Assembly: GCA_948144175.1 (NCBI GenBank)
Contig: CANXME010002654.1
Span: 1,302,001-1,366,000 of the forward strand
DNA length: 64,000 nt
DNA from: Closterium sp. NIES-65
Taxonomy: Eukaryota > Streptophyta > Zygnematophyceae > Desmidiales > Closteriaceae
Reading direction: 5' to 3'
In this document: piece by piece, positions 62,701-64,000 of the stretch
Numbering within the stretch: the stretch's first letter is position 1
Layout of the letters: every line of letters starts with the position of its first letter
Translations under genes and position numbers: made by a program
Notes under the pieces: generated by a model
What the model was told of the DNA's origin: nothing
The model's database searches: none
The model's input: only the letters and a program-made list of their open reading frames with translations

Positions 62701-64000
62701 ACCGTCTCTTCCCCTACCGCACTCCTTCCCTCCCCCCTCCCCCGGACTTCCTTGTGCCGGTTCCCCCCCCGGTAGACCCCCTCCCCCCTCAGGTTCCTGC
62801 CCCCTCAGGTGTGTCCCAGGTAGACGCCGTTGACCCGGTCGAGGCTACTGGTGACTCTGGTGCTGCTGCGGGTGCTGAGCCTGGGGGTGCTGACTCTGGG
62901 GGTGCTGTGCGCGGGGGTGCTGGGCCTGAGGGTGCTACTGCGGAGGGTGCGGAGCCTGGGGGTGCTGAGCCGGGGGGTGCTGTGCCTGGAGGTGCTGGGT
63001 CTGGGGGTGCTGGGTCGGGAGCTGCTGAGACTGGGGGTGCTGAGCTGGGAGCTGCTGAGCCTGGGGGTGCTGCGTCTGGAGCTGCTGAGCCTGGGGTTTC
63101 TCCTGCTGCTGCGTCTCACCGGGAGCCCCTCTCTCCACAGGAGCTGCGCGAGTGGTTCGCTCGCCGCTGGAGGCGTGCTGCTGAGTCTGGAGGTGCTGCT
63201 GGAGCTGGAGCTGGAGCTTCTTCGACCGTCGAGGGTGCGGGTGCTGCCGGTCCCGGAGCTGCTGGACCTGCGGGTCCTCCTGGTGCTGGAGCTGCTGAGG
63301 GCGCTGGTGCTGAGCCTACTGCTGTTGGTCCTGCCGCTGGAGGTGTGGGTGGCGCTGGTGCTGTTGCTGAGGGTGCTGGTGCTGTCCCTGCTGCGTCTGG
63401 AGCTGCCGCGCGGCCTCGGCCGTACTTCGTTCCGCTCCTGCAGCAGGTTCTTGGTCTTTCTCCTCCAGTAGAGGGTCCACCGCCTGTCCAGTCGCAGTCC
63501 GTGCTGGAGCCTTCCTCTCCACTGCCTGCTCCCTCTCCTTACACTGGTCCTACTGGAGGTCTTGCTGAGCGTCGTGAGCCTGCGTCTCGTCCCGCGTCGC
63601 CTGTTCGCACTGCTCGCGCTAGTGGTCGCAGTTCGCGTCAGCGTCCTCCTCCTGTCCCTGGCACGCACCGGATGTCTTTGCGTCCGTCCACTGCTCCTCT
63701 GCGTGCCCCTTTGCCTTCTCCTCCTGAGTCCTCTCTTCCTGCGCTTGCCGACCCTGAGTCGGACTCTCTTCGTGCTGCCAGTCCTACTGTCACGCGTCTG
63801 CTTGCTACTGTCGTCACTGACCCCTCTTTTGAGTCCACTGCTGCGTCTGCTCTAGTCGCTGAGCTCGTCGACTTTGCTGCTCGCTGTCGTCTCGACTACG
63901 CTGCTAGTCTTGTTGCTGAGTCTGCGTCTGTCTGTCCTCCGTCCGTCGGGGGTGAGTGTGCTCTTGGCACGGACGTCCTAGAGGACAGGCAGGAGGAGTT
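59784..64000 (+). pseudogene. C4 Gag-Pol with one nonsense codon, partial
   Basis: ATG 59784 (MATPSVLAFDAEGRAID). Gag, Gly-rich tract (60590-60815), zinc-like CTYVLRSGDRAGEQC with H and C, protease FTLDSGASRSFFRD (about 61340), integrase zinc region HHRLGHPSLPRLRSMASRVL, then TAG at 61887-61889 where C1 has CAG (GLP-Q-SLP). After it the same frame continues without stop: HMDVWGPAPVRGQGYERYF, HSDRGGEFSSRLLRDYC, QQNGIAERRIGMVMD, the Gly/Ala linker (62850-63430) and the start of the RT region at the window edge. A single C-to-T change appears to be the only defect seen. Confidence 0.92.

Larger units (their letters stand above)
58624..64000 (+). mobile_element. C4: copia element, 5' part, runs off the window
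   Basis: 5' LTR 58624-58755 (132 bp, TGTCAG...TTCACA), primer site, hairpin, GC-rich leader array and Gag-Pol. Its proteins are nearly the same as those of C1. The expected target duplication on the left is GTTTC (58619-58623); the right end is outside the window. Confidence 0.92.

Overview
The window is nuclear DNA of a eukaryote: intron-containing genes, LTR retrotransposons with plant-type tRNA-Met primer sites, a chromodomain Ty3/gypsy lineage and a pogo/Tigger DNA transposon. A pectin acetylesterase gene and CHG-type decay of transposons point to the streptophyte (green plant) line. High GC, minisatellites in almost every intron and Gly-rich copia Gag suggest a streptophyte (charophyte) alga rather than a flowering plant; that placement is an inference.

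Layout. (1) 212-34725 is one old Ty3/gypsy chromovirus (called G1, + strand), opened by later insertions down to three levels of nesting. A 724-bp non-autonomous LTR element (N1, 4898-5621) sits in its RNase H. A second chromovirus (G2, - strand, 5934-18451) sits at the RNase H/integrase boundary and itself holds an almost intact copia element (C1, 10913-18343) in its LTR. A decayed copia element (C2, 19883-33521) sits in the chromodomain and itself holds another (C3, 20500-27418). Two solo LTRs lie in the 3' LTR of G1. All seven insertions have recognisable 5-bp target-site duplications, so the order of events can be read directly. (2) 34726-48750 is a host island: a 35-bp minisatellite, then two divergent genes, a 12-exon pectin acetylesterase (- strand, 36504-43192) and a 5-exon eIF4E (+ strand, 44552-48560). 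I assembled both exon by exon; every junction keeps frame. (3) 48753-53998 is a degraded pogo/Tigger transposon with 27-bp perfect inverted ends, split by a second non-autonomous LTR element (N2, 50550-52501). (4) 54001-64000 holds a purine-rich minisatellite, an internally deleted copia element (C5, 55274-56599), a coiled-coil protein exon (- strand, 57252-58124) and the 5' part of a further copia element (C4, 58624 to the window end).

Most interesting: in both host genes, introns contain tandem copies of the gene's own exon end plus 5' splice site (exons 4, 6, 8 and 11 of the esterase; exons 1 and 2 of eIF4E, plus a copy of the 5' half of exon 3). Some have expanded into arrays of 10-22-bp units that repeat the splice-donor consensus. 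Second, six copia-type LTR elements carry a hairpin just 3' of the primer-binding site whose stem sequence differs between elements while pairing is kept. Third, the two non-autonomous elements keep only LTRs, primer site, hairpin, GC-rich leader array and (N2) polypurine tract. Fourth, most stop codons that break the transposon genes are TAG at CAG/CTG sites, as expected from deamination of CHG-methylated cytosine.
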